Assembly: GCA_009925875.1 (NCBI GenBank)
Contig: RFQD01000016.1
Coordinates: forward strand, 1 to 13,101
DNA length: 13,101 bases
Source of the DNA: Microbacteriaceae bacterium
Lineage (GTDB): Bacteria; Actinomycetota; Actinomycetes; Actinomycetales; Microbacteriaceae
Direction: 5' to 3'
The position numbers were made by a program, and so were the translations under genes. Of the stretch, positions 12,822 through 13,101 are shown piece after piece; position 1 is the stretch's first letter, and each line of letters starts with the position of its first letter. The notes under the pieces were generated by a model that had not been told where the DNA came from, searched no databases, and saw only the letters and a list, made by a program, of their open reading frames with translations.

Positions 12822-13101
12822 CCGAGTGATGACCACACATGATCGCGGAGCATCTCCAGGCGCGCCACGACCTCGTCGATGTCGTCTTGGGCCGAGTCAG
12901 CCGCCGTGGCCTGCCAAATCGCGTCCATCGAGGTGCATCCGAGTCGATTGGTCGCCACGGCTCGAGCTGAATGGAGCACGTCGTCGAGTCGATGAGCCAA
13001 GGAGATGGCGGCCAGCTTGTGGGCCTGCGTTCGCTCGTGTTCCACCCACGGGTCGTCTGCTCGCACCACGACAGTCTTGGGGACCCGACCCGGACGCGCC
13101 G
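12818..13101 (-). CDS. Small WXG-like helical protein, 5' end beyond the window
   Basis: The reading frame is open to the right edge of the window, so the start may lie outside; in-frame GTG codons at 13069 and 13066 would give about 83 residues but have no Shine-Dalgarno or -10 box. The visible protein is almost all helix: DPWVEHERTQAHKLAAISLAHRLDDVLHSARAV, then a turn with IWQATAADSAQ, then DDIDEVVARLEMLRDHVW. The two amphipathic helices around a Trp-containing turn (WQA in place of WxG) resemble WXG100 proteins, though no family hit can be claimed. The TGA stop overlaps the GTG of the hydrolase gene by 4 bp, so the two are translated together and probably act together. Whether a type VII secretion locus lies beyond the edge cannot be seen. 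Confidence 0.65.
   Translation of the reverse strand, partial: ARPGRVPKTVVVRADDPWVEHERTQAHKLAAISLAHRLDDVLHSARAVATNRLGCTSMDAIWQATAADSAQDDIDEVVARLEMLRDHVWSSLG

Overview
The window looks like a compact chromosomal segment from a high-GC Gram-positive actinobacterium, most likely Microbacteriaceae. The case rests on GC-rich codon third positions, frequent GTG starts, TAnnnT-type -10 boxes placed 6-7 nt before start codons, and actinobacterial-type proteins (DHA2 exporter with HxlR regulator, NimA-like flavin protein, branched-chain 2-oxoacid dehydrogenase, membrane-anchored GHSQGG hydrolase). The genus cannot be fixed from the sequence. There are no rRNA, tRNA, CRISPR, IS or phage genes and no gene-free stretch over 300 bases; the longest intergenic gap is about 70 bases.

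Layout. 1-178 (-): N-terminus of a single-pass membrane protein running off the left edge, 4-bp coupled to an HxlR-type regulator (175-618, -). Divergent from it is a 14-TM DHA2/EmrB drug exporter (673-2517, +); three AGTTACT-type repeats lie between the two starts. 2456-3118 (-): FMN split-barrel (NimA-like) protein whose 3' end overlaps the exporter by 62 bp, directly after an orphan beta-class DNA methyltransferase (3128-4042, -). 4058-4396 (+): small GNAT-like acetyltransferase. 4393-5229 (-): monoacylglycerol-lipase-like hydrolase. 5287-6864 (+): PYROXD2/phytoene-dehydrogenase-like flavoprotein, followed by a LysE/RhtB exporter (6867-7502, +). 7499-10987 (-): E1-alpha, E1-beta and E2 of a branched-chain 2-oxoacid dehydrogenase complex, without E3. 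11060-11449 (+): YvlD/phage-holin-superfamily-IV membrane protein. 11424-12821 (-): WXG-like helical domain plus TM plus GHSQGG hydrolase, coupled to a small WXG-like protein running off the right edge (12818-13101, -).

How the genes work together. The regulator and exporter form a classical inducible efflux pair. The three dehydrogenase genes make a single operon supplying branched acyl-CoA for iso/anteiso fatty acids or for branched-chain amino acid catabolism. The two right-edge genes look like a cell-envelope pair. The others are independent housekeeping or accessory enzymes.

Window-scale structure. First genes of transcription units carry a TAnnnT box 6-7 nt before the start and no Shine-Dalgarno (leaderless), while operon-internal E1-beta, E2 and LysE have clear Shine-Dalgarno sites at 6-7 nt. 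All four convergent gene pairs overlap at their 3' ends. One divergent pair appears to share a symmetric -10 box. The 7-mer GGATGCG is strongly over-represented on both strands from 2777 on and absent before that.
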